A DNA stretch of 12,863 bases from Candidatus Sodaliphilus limicaballi (GCA_018065815.1 JAGHSP010000246.1:1-12863), one strand, 5' to 3'. Positions 5,841-12,693 are shown, numbered from the stretch's first letter. Program-made: numbers and translations. The notes: generated by a model not told the origin, from the letters alone.

Positions 5841-6313
5841 ATGCCTTTAGGTATGGGATAAAAAGATGATTAAAATAATATCACATGCTTTGGTAGCAAG
5901 TTGTTTGCAGCTTCCTTATCCCGTACCTAAAGGCACGGGTAATAATAATCACATTTTTACAGCCATTTCGGCGTACCTACGGCACGCCAGCATGGCTGCC
6001 TACAATATCACATCCCCATAGGGATGTTTCACCTACTCTCCCTATTTATTTCTTGCCACACCAACCAGAAAAATCCGCTGATCCCATATCGTCCGCCATC
6101 CCATCCCGCATCCCGCCATTAAGTTTCCTCCATTATCTCCTGTCCCCGCGCGGATTACACAGATCTCACGGATTTCTCGTCAAAGCCAGAATGCAATTTG
6201 ATATTGTTTACCCCGCGCGGATTACACAGATCGCACAGATTATTTCGGATTAGCGGCTAATTGACGACGGAGTCGTCACATTGCATCGTAACCGATGGCC
6301 GCAGGCCGTCGGA
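5841..6313. repeat. Composite hairpin-rich intergenic repeat, copy B
   Basis: This has the same order of modules as copy A and the same end hairpin (6292-6312). The first hairpin arms (5842-5860 and 5917-5935) are conserved, but the 56-nt loop is unrelated to that of copy A. It differs from A by a 7-bp duplication in the CATCCC tract near 6105-6117 and by a 67-bp insertion created by internal duplication. It ends 58 bases before the terminator hairpin of the minus-strand kinase gene. Confidence 0.85.
6144..6232 (+). repeat. Internal duplication and 9-nt quasi-tandem repeats in copy B
   Basis: The string CCCCGCGCGGATTACACAGA followed by TC occurs at 6144-6165 and again at 6211-6232, a period of 67. 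Each instance leads into 9-mers of the form GATTACACA, GATCKCACR, GATTNNTCN, for example 6153-6179 and 6220-6246. The equivalent in copy A (5672-5698) occurs once. Confidence 0.75.
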
Positions 6314-6371
6314 ATTGCGCATGGTAGTTGACTGGATGTGCGGATATGGTTGCTGCTTTGGGATAGATATT

Positions 6372-6409
6372 ACAAGCGGTGGCTCGTTTTTTTTCGAACC
6401 ACCGCTTGT
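6372..6409 (-). terminator. Hairpin terminator of the nucleoside kinase gene
   Basis: The 15-nt arms 6372-6386 and 6395-6409 enclose an 8-nt homopolymer loop (A8 on the minus strand). The single non-Watson-Crick position pairs as U-G only in the minus-strand transcript, which supports that direction. It starts 16 bases after the minus-strand stop codon. There is no good U-tract behind it, so termination may be factor-assisted. Confidence 0.65.
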
Positions 6410-6425
6410 TATTTGCTGGGGGGGA

Positions 6426-8081
6426 TTATCCCAGGTATTCGCGCAAGAGGCTTGTGCGTGGCACTTCTCGGCCGTCGATGGGGTAGAATCCCTTGAGGAA
6501 GGTGAGAAGGCGGTGGGCCTCGCTATGTTCTGCCACATTTGGCGGCACTTGTTCGAGGATGGGTAGCGCGTAGTTTTTCATCACTGCTAGTTCGCAGATG
6601 ATGCTTGAGTTGAATATGGCATCGGCGTTCTCTTGGAAGGGGAATATCCATTTTTCTTCACCCTTGCGCACGCTGGGCCATCGCTCGATGGTTTCCTGTG
6701 CGCTGAATCCGCGGCTCTTGTGGTCGCGCATGATGCGGCGCAGCAAGCGGCAATCGCTGGTTGAAATCCAGTTGTGGTCGTCGATGTTGAGTGTTGTGAG
6801 CACAGAGATATAGATGCGGAATTTCATTTCCTCGGGGATGAACTTGGTGAGTTCGGGGTTGAGGCAATGCAAGCCTTCGAGCAGCACCACGTCGTCGGGT
6901 TCGAGTCGCATTGTGTCGCCACGATACTCGCGGCAGCCGGTCTCGAAGTTGAATGTGGGCATCTTCACTTCTTTTCCTGCCAGCAGGTCGGCCATGTCAC
7001 GGTTGAAGAGCTCGAGATCCACAGCCTTGATGTTCTCGAAATCCCATTCGCCATTCTCGTCGAGCGGTGTATCCACGCGGTTCACCACGTAGTTGTCGAG
7101 CGAGATCATCTTGGGTTTGAGGAATTTTGTCTTGAGGTGTGTGGCAAGTCGTCGTGTGGTTGTGGTTTTGCCGCTTGCCGACGGTCCTGCGATGAGCACC
7201 ATGCGTGCTCCGCCTTTCTTGAAGCGGCGTGCAATCTCGCTGGCTATATTACTGAGCATCTGCGAGTGGAGCGTCTCGGCCACGTCGATGATCTGTGTGG
7301 CTTGCTTGTTGAGGATAGCGCAGTTGAGCTCGCTCATGTCGCTCACGTTGTTGATGGCGTTGAAAGTCTTGCCCTCGAGGAATGCGTTGTAGATTTTCTC
7401 GTGCTTGCCAGCCTTGGCGGGAACGGCCGGGTTGTCGGGGTCAGGACCTAGCAGTAGCATGCCTTCCTTGTAGGGTATGAGGTCGAATGTCGATAGATGT
7501 CCTGTTGACGGAGCCAGGGGACCGTGGAAGGTGTCGATTATATCACCTAGTTCATAGTAAACGGTGTAGAGAGCGGTAGAATGCGCGAGGAAACGCACCT
7601 TGTCGTTCATGCCACGCTGGTCGAAGAGCTCGATGAGTTCCTTGGTGGGACGTTCTCTCCTGACGAAGGGGGTGTCCTCGGCGATGATTTCTTTCATGCG
7701 GGTCTTGATGGCCTTGACTGTGGTGCCTTCTACAGCCGTGTGGTTGTGCTTGAAGGTGCAGAAGTACCCCTTGCCTATGGAGTGCTGCACGATGAGTCGT
7801 TTGCCGGGGAACAGATCCACGGTGGCTTTGTAAAGCACCATGCACAGCGAGCGTATGTAGGCACGGCGGCCCGACGTGCTGTTGCGGTCCAGGAACTCTA
7901 CTTGTTTAGGCCCGTAAAGGGGATAGGTGATGTGCTTGTCACGGTTGTTGACAAGCACGCTGATGGGTGAGAACCCGATGCGGTCTTTGATGCGTTCATA
8001 CACATGCTGCAGTGTTTCACCGCCTTCCACATCCACATATTCGCCTGTATTAGTGCAAAATATTTTCAGATCGTTATCCAT
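6426..8081 (-). CDS. TGS-domain nucleoside (uridine kinase-like) kinase
   Basis: This 551-aa cytoplasmic P-loop kinase is of the uridine kinase/phosphoribulokinase class. Residues 1 to about 65 form a TGS-like domain (KIFCTNTGEYVDVEGGETL). Residues about 70-230 resemble the second additional domain of threonyl-tRNA synthetase (QHSIGKGYFC at 99-108). From about 290 comes the kinase domain: Walker A GPSASGKTT at 299-307, SLDNY at 327-331, an acidic DWD-like stretch, and the EGLH block at 402-405. The same domain order and a length of about 550 residues are usual for this protein in Bacteroidota, commonly annotated as nucleoside kinase. The preferred nucleoside cannot be deduced, and pyrimidine salvage is the expected role. 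The ThrRS-like front half may sense or bind a ligand or RNA (inference). It has its own promoter at 8144-8173 and is convergent with the tRNA unit. Confidence 0.9.
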   Translation of the reverse strand: MDNDLKIFCTNTGEYVDVEGGETLQHVYERIKDRIGFSPISVLVNNRDKHITYPLYGPKQVEFLDRNSTSGRRAYIRSLCMVLYKATVDLFPGKRLIVQHSIGKGYFCTFKHNHTAVEGTTVKAIKTRMKEIIAEDTPFVRRERPTKELIELFDQRGMNDKVRFLAHSTALYTVYYELGDIIDTFHGPLAPSTGHLSTFDLIPYKEGMLLLGPDPDNPAVPAKAGKHEKIYNAFLEGKTFNAINNVSDMSELNCAILNKQATQIIDVAETLHSQMLSNIASEIARRFKKGGARMVLIAGPSASGKTTTTRRLATHLKTKFLKPKMISLDNYVVNRVDTPLDENGEWDFENIKAVDLELFNRDMADLLAGKEVKMPTFNFETGCREYRGDTMRLEPDDVVLLEGLHCLNPELTKFIPEEMKFRIYISVLTTLNIDDHNWISTSDCRLLRRIMRDHKSRGFSAQETIERWPSVRKGEEKWIFPFQENADAIFNSSIICELAVMKNYALPILEQVPPNVAEHSEAHRLLTFLKGFYPIDGREVPRTSLLREYLG

Positions 8082-8143
8082 GATGTGATATATTTTTTTA
8101 ATAGACTATATTCTATTGTGGGTTAGCCAATGATTACAGGGTA

Positions 8144-8173
8144 TAAAGGTACGCATAATTTTTGTAAATACAA
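8144..8173 (-). promoter_or_regulatory. Promoter of the nucleoside kinase gene
   Basis: On the minus strand, TTG (8171-8173) and TACCTTTA (8144-8151) are separated by 19 bases. Only the last base of the -7 element departs from TAnnTTTG. The predicted start near 8138 gives a leader of about 57 nt. Confidence 0.7.
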
Positions 8174-8192
8174 GAAAAATACACTACTTTTG
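8161..8192 (+). promoter_or_regulatory. Promoter of the alpha-amylase gene
   Basis: TTTG at 8161-8164 and TACTTTTG at 8185-8192 match the -33 and -7 elements with a 20-base spacer. The predicted start near 8198 gives a short leader to the ATG at 8215. The -33 region interleaves with the -33 of the divergent kinase promoter. Confidence 0.75.
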
Positions 8193-8214
8193 TAAAAAGA
8201 AAATTTTAGATGTT

Positions 8215-9657
8215 ATGAAAAAGTACTTACTTACTCTTGCCGCTATGGCTGGCTTGATGGTGCCTGCGGGTGCCGTGGATCGCGTTACGCATGACCCTAA
8301 CGCAGTGAATACCGAGACTATTTTGCACGTGTGGAGCTGGAATTTCCCCACTATTACCGCTCACATGCAGCAGATTGCTGACGCAGGCTACACGATGATA
8401 CAGACCTCGCCTGTGCAGACTTGCTTCAACCCCCAGGGCACAAGCAAGCGCATCTTCGGCCAGCGCCCCGATGGCGTGTACGAGGGATGGTTCTTCTACT
8501 ACCAGCCGCTCGACTGGAAGGTGGGCAACCACATCGTGGGCACGAAGGAAGAGATGCAGGTGATGCTCGACGAGGCCAAGAAACACGGCATACGTGTCAT
8601 CGTGGACGTGCTGCCCAACCACACCTCGTTCAGCACCGACTCTGTTGCGCCTGAATATTACAAGGCTGTGGGCGGACGCAAGAAGATGTTCCACACCAAG
8701 GGACTCACCCCCGTCAAGAATTACAGCGACCGCTACCAGTGCACGTTGCAGGGCTGCGGCGGTCTGCCCGACGTGAACACAGAGAATCCTCGCATGCAGG
8801 CTTACTACATGAACTTCGTCAACGAGCTGCTGGCAATGGGTGTGCGCGGTTTCCGCTATGACACGGCTAAACATATAGGTGTGCACAGCGACCCCACCGA
8901 CAAGGAAGCCGGCGTCAAGGTTAACGACTTCTGGGACGTTGCCACTGGCCGCAAGGCTGCTCGTGGTGTCAAGTTGGCATTGCCCATGGACAGCCTCTTT
9001 GTCTATGGCGAGGTGCTGCAAGACCGTGGCGTGCCCGAGAAGGAATATGCCGACTACTTCGGCATGACAGCTTCGGGCTATGGATGGAACCTGTGCCAGG
9101 CGCTCGAGAAGCACAGCGCCAAGGGCATCGATCTGGTGTCTTGGCACCACGGCGTTGCTCCCGAGTATCTCACCACATGGGTTGAGAGCCATGACACTTA
9201 CTGCAACGGCAACGAGACCGCAGGCATCAGCGACGAGATGATACGCTGCGGATGGGTGTTCCTCACTGCCCGCCAGAACGGCACCCCCTTGTTTTTCAAC
9301 CGTCCTGCTGGTTCCACCCGCTCAAACTACTATGGCAACAATGTGCTGGGCGAGCGCGGCAACGACGAGTTCTTCCACCCCGAGGTGGTTGCGGTGAACA
9401 AGTTCCGTGCGGCCATGGCAGGCGAAAAGGAAGACTTGCAGTTCAGTGACAGCGGCGAACTCATGCTCGTGAACCGCGGCAACAAGGGCGCGGCAGTGGT
9501 CAACATCGCTACTACATCTCGTGCGCTCGACCTTGCCACCTCACTGCCCGCGGGCGAGTATTTCGACCAGGTATATGGCCAGCCCTTTGTTGTGGAGAAC
9601 GGCCGCCTCAAGGGAGTGTGCAAGGGTGCTACCACCTATATTCTTAATGCAAAATGA
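8215..9657 (+). CDS. Secreted GH13 alpha-amylase
   Basis: This 480-aa exported alpha-amylase-family enzyme should cleave alpha-1,4-glucosidic bonds of starch, glycogen or maltodextrins by the retaining mechanism. A type I signal peptide (1-20, ending PAGA) precedes the TIM barrel. All four GH13 signature regions are present: DVLPNHT with D131/N135/H136, GFRYDTAKH with nucleophile D216, YGEVL with acid/base E266, and VESHDTY with H326/D327. The order and spacing resemble AmyE-like bacterial amylases. After about residue 395 a short beta-sandwich C domain follows. There is no lipobox, no carbohydrate-binding module and no SusC/SusD pair nearby, so it is more likely a periplasmic or secreted stand-alone enzyme than a surface SusG-type one. 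No obvious terminator hairpin follows the stop. Confidence 0.92.
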   Translation: MKKYLLTLAAMAGLMVPAGAVDRVTHDPNAVNTETILHVWSWNFPTITAHMQQIADAGYTMIQTSPVQTCFNPQGTSKRIFGQRPDGVYEGWFFYYQPLDWKVGNHIVGTKEEMQVMLDEAKKHGIRVIVDVLPNHTSFSTDSVAPEYYKAVGGRKKMFHTKGLTPVKNYSDRYQCTLQGCGGLPDVNTENPRMQAYYMNFVNELLAMGVRGFRYDTAKHIGVHSDPTDKEAGVKVNDFWDVATGRKAARGVKLALPMDSLFVYGEVLQDRGVPEKEYADYFGMTASGYGWNLCQALEKHSAKGIDLVSWHHGVAPEYLTTWVESHDTYCNGNETAGISDEMIRCGWVFLTARQNGTPLFFNRPAGSTRSNYYGNNVLGERGNDEFFHPEVVAVNKFRAAMAGEKEDLQFSDSGELMLVNRGNKGAAVVNIATTSRALDLATSLPAGEYFDQVYGQPFVVENGRLKGVCKGATTYILNAK

Positions 9658-9729
9658 ATTCGCGCACAAAGTACACGACGAGTTAACATAAATTAACAAC
9701 AATAATGTGCAAAGTTTATTAATATTTAC

Positions 9730-9974
9730 TAAATTTGCACCACAATAAGACTAAAACTTAATTGTAAAAATGTTTTTGCTAATAAAATGATAGTAGCGGT
9801 CTTATTAGATACTGACAATTAACTGTGTGCGCTTGAGTTGTGCCGTCAATATGCTGGAGCAACACTGCCGAGGAATAGAGATGGGGGTTCTCGCACAACT
9901 TGGTGCATTAACAAATTACAAAACAAAATAAAAAAAATTGCCCGCCCCAGAGACCAAGCGGGAAACATTCTATT
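9730..9974 (+). promoter_or_regulatory. Possible promoter and long structured leader of the TM2 gene
   Basis: This is the main part of the 317-base gene-free gap 9658-9974. TAAATTTG at 9730-9737 fits the -7 consensus, but no good -33 is visible, so the promoter is tentative. It would give a leader of about 232 nt. Inside, AGTTGTGC (9836-9843) pairs perfectly with GCACAACT (9893-9900) and can be extended by wobble pairs. A second stem CCCGC (9941-9945) / GCGGG (9958-9962) ends 12 bases before the start codon. I recognise no known riboswitch or RNA family. Confidence 0.4.
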
Positions 9975-10310
9975 ATGGAACAAAATACAGTTCAAAGCGT
10001 ACTCGCTGCAGTAAGAGAAAACGTACCCGCTGAGGAAATCGCAAACCTGACTCAAGCTCTTGAGGCTGCTCCCGAGGAGAAGGCACAGCAGATTCTTGGT
10101 CTTTCACTGAAGAGCCCCATGGTGATGCTTCTCATTGCTTGGTTCTTGGGTGGTTTCGGTGTTGACCGTTTCATGCTCGGTAAGACTGGCCAGGGTGTTG
10201 GCAAGCTTCTCACTTGCGGTGGCTGCGGTATCTGGGCTATCATCAACCTCTTCACCGTTATGGGCGAGACTAAGAAGTTCAACCTGGAGAAGATTCAGGA
10301 GCTCCTCTAA
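9975..10310 (+). CDS. TM2-domain membrane protein
   Basis: This 111-aa protein has a soluble, helical, acidic N-terminal part (residues 1-45, with EEIANLTQALEAAPEEKAQQ) followed by a TM2 domain. The first helix spans about 47-64. A conserved turn GGFGVDRFMLGK (59-70) comes next, then the second helix at about 77-97 with GGCGIWAIINLF. The DRF turn and the GxW motif are the hallmarks of TM2 proteins; the usual acidic residue late in the second helix is Asn here (N91). TM2 proteins are small, widespread membrane proteins of mostly unknown function. The gene seems to stand alone, behind a long leader and ahead of a hairpin terminator. Confidence 0.87.
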   Translation: MEQNTVQSVLAAVRENVPAEEIANLTQALEAAPEEKAQQILGLSLKSPMVMLLIAWFLGGFGVDRFMLGKTGQGVGKLLTCGGCGIWAIINLFTVMGETKKFNLEKIQELL

Positions 10311-10327
10311 TTTAAGGAACTAACCAT

Positions 10328-10372
10328 AAAGAATGGCTTGGAAACGGAAATCAGGTTTCCAGGCCTTCTTTG
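10328..10372 (+). terminator. Terminator after the TM2 gene
   Basis: TGGAAAC (10339-10345) pairs with GTTTCCA (10355-10361) over a 9-nt loop. The stem extends outward through GGC/GCC and AAAGAA/TTCTTT with one wobble and one bulge. The 3' side ends in TTCTTTGTTT. It lies between the TM2 gene and the small lipoprotein gene. Confidence 0.75.
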
Positions 10373-10391
10373 TTTAGAACGGCGCATGGCT

Positions 10392-10601
10392 ATGAAAATA
10401 ATCAAGTTAGTTGCTCTGACAATCGTGATACTGACAGTGGGAGCATGTTCTTACCCTGAGAAGGCCGACATGGGAGAGGCCTATTGCGACTCGGTGATGG
10501 ACGAGGCTGTACTCGACTCCATATGTGTCGATGATGGTGCCGATGGCGTTGTCGAGGGGGATGTGGATCCTGTGGACGACATCTTGCGCGGCGGCGAATG
10601 A
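10392..10601 (+). CDS. Very small acidic lipoprotein, hypothetical
   Basis: This is a 69-aa product if started at the ATG at 10392 (MKIIKLV); the in-frame ATG at 10386 adds two residues. A hydrophobic stretch ends in the lipobox VGAC, so the protein should be lipidated at Cys18, leaving a mature peptide of about 52 residues. That peptide is strikingly acidic (runs such as VDDGAD and VEGDVDPVDD) and almost free of basic residues. I recognise no family. No promoter is visible between the preceding terminator and this gene, so expression may come from readthrough of the TM2 transcript or from a weak promoter. A bidirectional terminator follows 27 bases after the stop. Confidence 0.65.
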   Translation: MKIIKLVALTIVILTVGACSYPEKADMGEAYCDSVMDEAVLDSICVDDGADGVVEGDVDPVDDILRGGE

Positions 10602-10628
10602 ATAAGGATACCCGCCTTTAAAACAACA

Positions 10629-10668
10629 AGAGCGTGACTGCTAATGAGACAAAGCAGTCACGCTCTTT
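10629..10668. terminator. Bidirectional terminator between convergent genes
   Basis: A perfect 15-bp stem, AAGAGCGTGACTGCT (10629-10643) with AGCAGTCACGCTCTT (10654-10668), has a 10-nt loop. It is followed by TTTCCTTATT on the plus strand and by a T-rich stretch on the minus strand. It sits between the lipoprotein gene and the capsid-like gene, which converge. Confidence 0.9.
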
Positions 10669-10708
10669 CCTTATTGTCACATCACTGGTTGTTGTTCTCT
10701 CGCAGGAT

Positions 10709-12115
10709 TTACACCTTCATGATGCGCATGTGAGCCTGCGGGTATCGAAGCACGAGGCAGCTGGCCTCGGTGAGCACAAGCGCATCAGTGTTGCGCAGGC
10801 CGCTCGACTTCAGGTTGAGCGCCTCGGTGCTGAAGGGGATGTGGCTGTACTTCTGGATATACTCTGGGTCAATCACGAGCCCGTTGTCGGCCATTCCGCA
10901 ATCGTCAAACACCTCGCTCAGGAGCAGATAGAGCGTGCCAAACTTGCTGCGCAGCTCGGTGAAATCGATGCCCCACTTGCTCACGCTCTCGCCCGAGCGC
11001 ACCACGCGTGTCACATCGAGGTGGCTCAACGCCCCTATGAGCTTGCTTCCTCCCAGCAGCACCTTGCGCTTGCTGCCGTTGTTGCCGGTGAAGGCTTTGC
11101 GCATGAGTTCCACCACATCGTTCTCGCTCAGCACATCGCTGTCGTAGTGGAAGTCCTTGCCAGCCTGGTGCCAGATGCCGCCGGTGAACAGGATGTTCTC
11201 CTTCTTGTCGGGGTGCCACAGGCGTTGCTTCACCCCGAAGAGGAATGACTTCTCCATGCCCAGGCGCATGTCGTAGATGGCAGCTTCTTCCTGGTCGCTC
11301 ATTGTCCAGTCGGTCTCTTTGTTGGCGAGCTTCTGCAGCGTGCTCTGTTCGACCTGCATCTTGAAGATCTGGCAGTAGTTGCTGTCCTTCTGCGGCATCG
11401 CCTCATATTGTGGCGACATCACGTCGAGTTCGCTTGCTGCGCGACCCATGCGCACCAGCGTGGTGCCTGCTTCGAGGTTGGGCACGCATCCCATGAATGC
11501 GCCCACGCGCTTGCCGTTCACTGCCATCACCACGATGCCGTCGTCGGTGCGTTCGGTCACATACAGCACCAGCTCGTTCTTGCTTCGTGCCACGCCGTCG
11601 GGTTCATATCCATACACTCCTTGCACGAGGATGGTGTCGCTGGCGTCAAACATCTGGTCATCGTCGGTCGAGAGGAGCGCTTTGGGCGATCCTTTCGCCG
11701 TTGAAGTGCTCTCGCTGTAGTCATCGGCAAGCGTTGTGGCGGTGGGCTTGGTGTCCACGTTGTAGTAGTCCACCTGCATCGCGCCCGAGTGCTTGGCGCC
11801 GGCATAGCGTGAGATTTGGTCCACAGGAGTTGCCATAGGGCGGATTTTCACGATCTGTCGGTCAATCTCGTTGAGCAGCAGCGATGGCGATGTCTCGCGG
11901 GTGAGGTCGGTTGTGAGCGGGCCATCTACCACATGCTTGCCGCCAGCCACTCCGGGGATGATTGCCGCGGCGAGAAGGGTCTCGGCGGTGCACTGCGACA
12001 TGAACATGGCCAGCAGCATGATGCTCATGACGATTGAAAACACAAGGACGGGGTGGCGTGTCACCGCCTCCGCTGCATGTCGCAAGATGCGACTAGTGCA
12101 ATTTTCTTCTTTCAT
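10709..12115 (-). CDS. SU10/HK97-fold major capsid-like protein with N-terminal membrane segment
   Basis: This 468-aa protein resembles the SU10-type major capsid family (formerly DUF5309) of tailed phages. The strongest block is residues 75-135: TSPSLLLNEIDRQIVKIRP, then MATPVDQISRYAGAK, then a VDYYNVDTKPTATTL segment. It is followed by a DTILVQGV beta-region (160-167), a central helical region with MEKSFLFGVKQR (287-298), and a C-terminal shell-like part (TELRSKFGTLYLLLSEV, NGLVIDPEYIQ, ending near AHMRIMKV). Residues 22-39 are strongly hydrophobic (VLVFSIVMSIMLLAMF) behind a basic stretch, as in a membrane anchor or signal sequence, which is unusual for a capsid subunit. Internal Met codons (about residue 30 onward) could give shorter starts that lose part of that segment. 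The preceding 129-aa gene lies 77 bases upstream with no promoter between them, so they are probably one operon, in the phage order accessory/scaffold then capsid. No portal, terminase or tail gene is in the window. The family call is from memory of motifs, not a search. Confidence 0.65.
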   Translation of the reverse strand: MKEENCTSRILRHAAEAVTRHPVLVFSIVMSIMLLAMFMSQCTAETLLAAAIIPGVAGGKHVVDGPLTTDLTRETSPSLLLNEIDRQIVKIRPMATPVDQISRYAGAKHSGAMQVDYYNVDTKPTATTLADDYSESTSTAKGSPKALLSTDDDQMFDASDTILVQGVYGYEPDGVARSKNELVLYVTERTDDGIVVMAVNGKRVGAFMGCVPNLEAGTTLVRMGRAASELDVMSPQYEAMPQKDSNYCQIFKMQVEQSTLQKLANKETDWTMSDQEEAAIYDMRLGMEKSFLFGVKQRLWHPDKKENILFTGGIWHQAGKDFHYDSDVLSENDVVELMRKAFTGNNGSKRKVLLGGSKLIGALSHLDVTRVVRSGESVSKWGIDFTELRSKFGTLYLLLSEVFDDCGMADNGLVIDPEYIQKYSHIPFSTEALNLKSSGLRNTDALVLTEASCLVLRYPQAHMRIMKV

Positions 12116-12192
12116 AGTTTTAATAGAATTAAGGGTTATTTGTAGCTATAAGTATAGTTACGGGTTATAAAAATGTTGAGTTGTGTAAAGTT

Positions 12193-12582
12193 TCAGTCCC
12201 ACACGCTGCGACGCGTGTAGCGAGGGAATGTGCGTTGGGCTGCCTCGGTGTCCTCCTGGTGTTGCTCGGGGTGGATGCTAGCGTCGATGTTCTCGTTGCG
12301 GCCGCGCAAGTAGCCTTGCGCATCGGCATTCTTCACGTCCTCGTCGTGGCGCAGCGCCAGGTCGAGCATCTGCACGGCCTCATCGGTGGGTGCCGCGACG
12401 TTGAGCGACTGGAGCACATCCAGAATGCGGGGGCGCGACTCAGGGGCGATGCCCATGCGCTGGCAGGCGTTTTCTAACTGTGTTTCCAGCGGTTCACTCT
12501 TTGGGGTAGCTTGCGCCATGCTTGGTTCCAAGACAACCGTAGTGTCGATTTCGGGTACAAAATTTTCGGTTTCGTTGTTCAT
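12193..12582 (-). CDS. Hypothetical 129-aa acidic protein upstream of the capsid-like gene
   Basis: This small soluble, acidic protein has no signal peptide or membrane helix. The first 30 residues are Glu/Thr/Pro-rich and probably disordered. Residues 33-90 are helix-forming (LETQLENACQRMGIA, RPRILDVLQSLNVA, DEAVQMLDLALRHDEDVKNA). The tail (95-129) is polar and ends with a basic-aromatic RYTRRSVWD. I do not recognise a family. Its place directly upstream of the capsid-like gene is where tailed phages encode scaffold or head-accessory proteins, and its composition (small, acidic, helical) suits a scaffold. A cargo or regulator of the shell is the alternative. The start at 12582 lies about 22 nt downstream of the predicted transcription start. 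Confidence 0.65.
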   Translation of the reverse strand: MNNETENFVPEIDTTVVLEPSMAQATPKSEPLETQLENACQRMGIAPESRPRILDVLQSLNVAAPTDEAVQMLDLALRHDEDVKNADAQGYLRGRNENIDASIHPEQHQEDTEAAQRTFPRYTRRSVWD

Positions 12583-12609
12583 GATGTTATCGTTTTATTG
12601 TTCACGCTG

Positions 12610-12638
12610 CAAAATTACTACACGTGGCCCCACAAAAA
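12610..12638 (-). promoter_or_regulatory. Promoter of the capsid-like two-gene operon
   Basis: On the minus strand, TAATTTTG (12610-12617) is a perfect -7 element. A T-rich element ending TTTTTG (12633-12638) lies upstream at a slightly short spacing. Transcription should start near 12604. It is of the ordinary host type, so the operon can probably be transcribed by housekeeping polymerase. Confidence 0.6.
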
Positions 12639-12693
12639 CCATATTAACCGAGCAAGTGGATTAAGTTGTTGCTGTACAGATTATTGGTAATAT

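Noticed and set aside
5305..6253. Several 65-100 aa ORFs within the repeat region
   Set aside because: They run across hairpins and repeat boundaries, differ between repeat copies through frame-breaking indels, and have low-complexity products without motifs.
5160..6371. CRISPR array
   Set aside because: There is no series of short identical repeats with regular unique spacers; the repeats are long composites or a single pair of 23-mers.
9851..9931. Possible 26-codon leader peptide ahead of the TM2 gene
   Set aside because: It is a short ORF in AT-rich sequence, without a run of regulatory codons or other support; it may be chance.
9941..9962. Minus-strand terminator (stem followed by a T-run on that strand)
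   Set aside because: No minus-strand gene lies to its right before the TM2 gene; it is better read as a leader stem of the plus-strand transcript.
10634..11248. 204-aa plus-strand ORF
   Set aside because: It starts inside the bidirectional terminator and mirrors the capsid-like gene on the opposite strand; the minus-strand reading has recognisable protein motifs.
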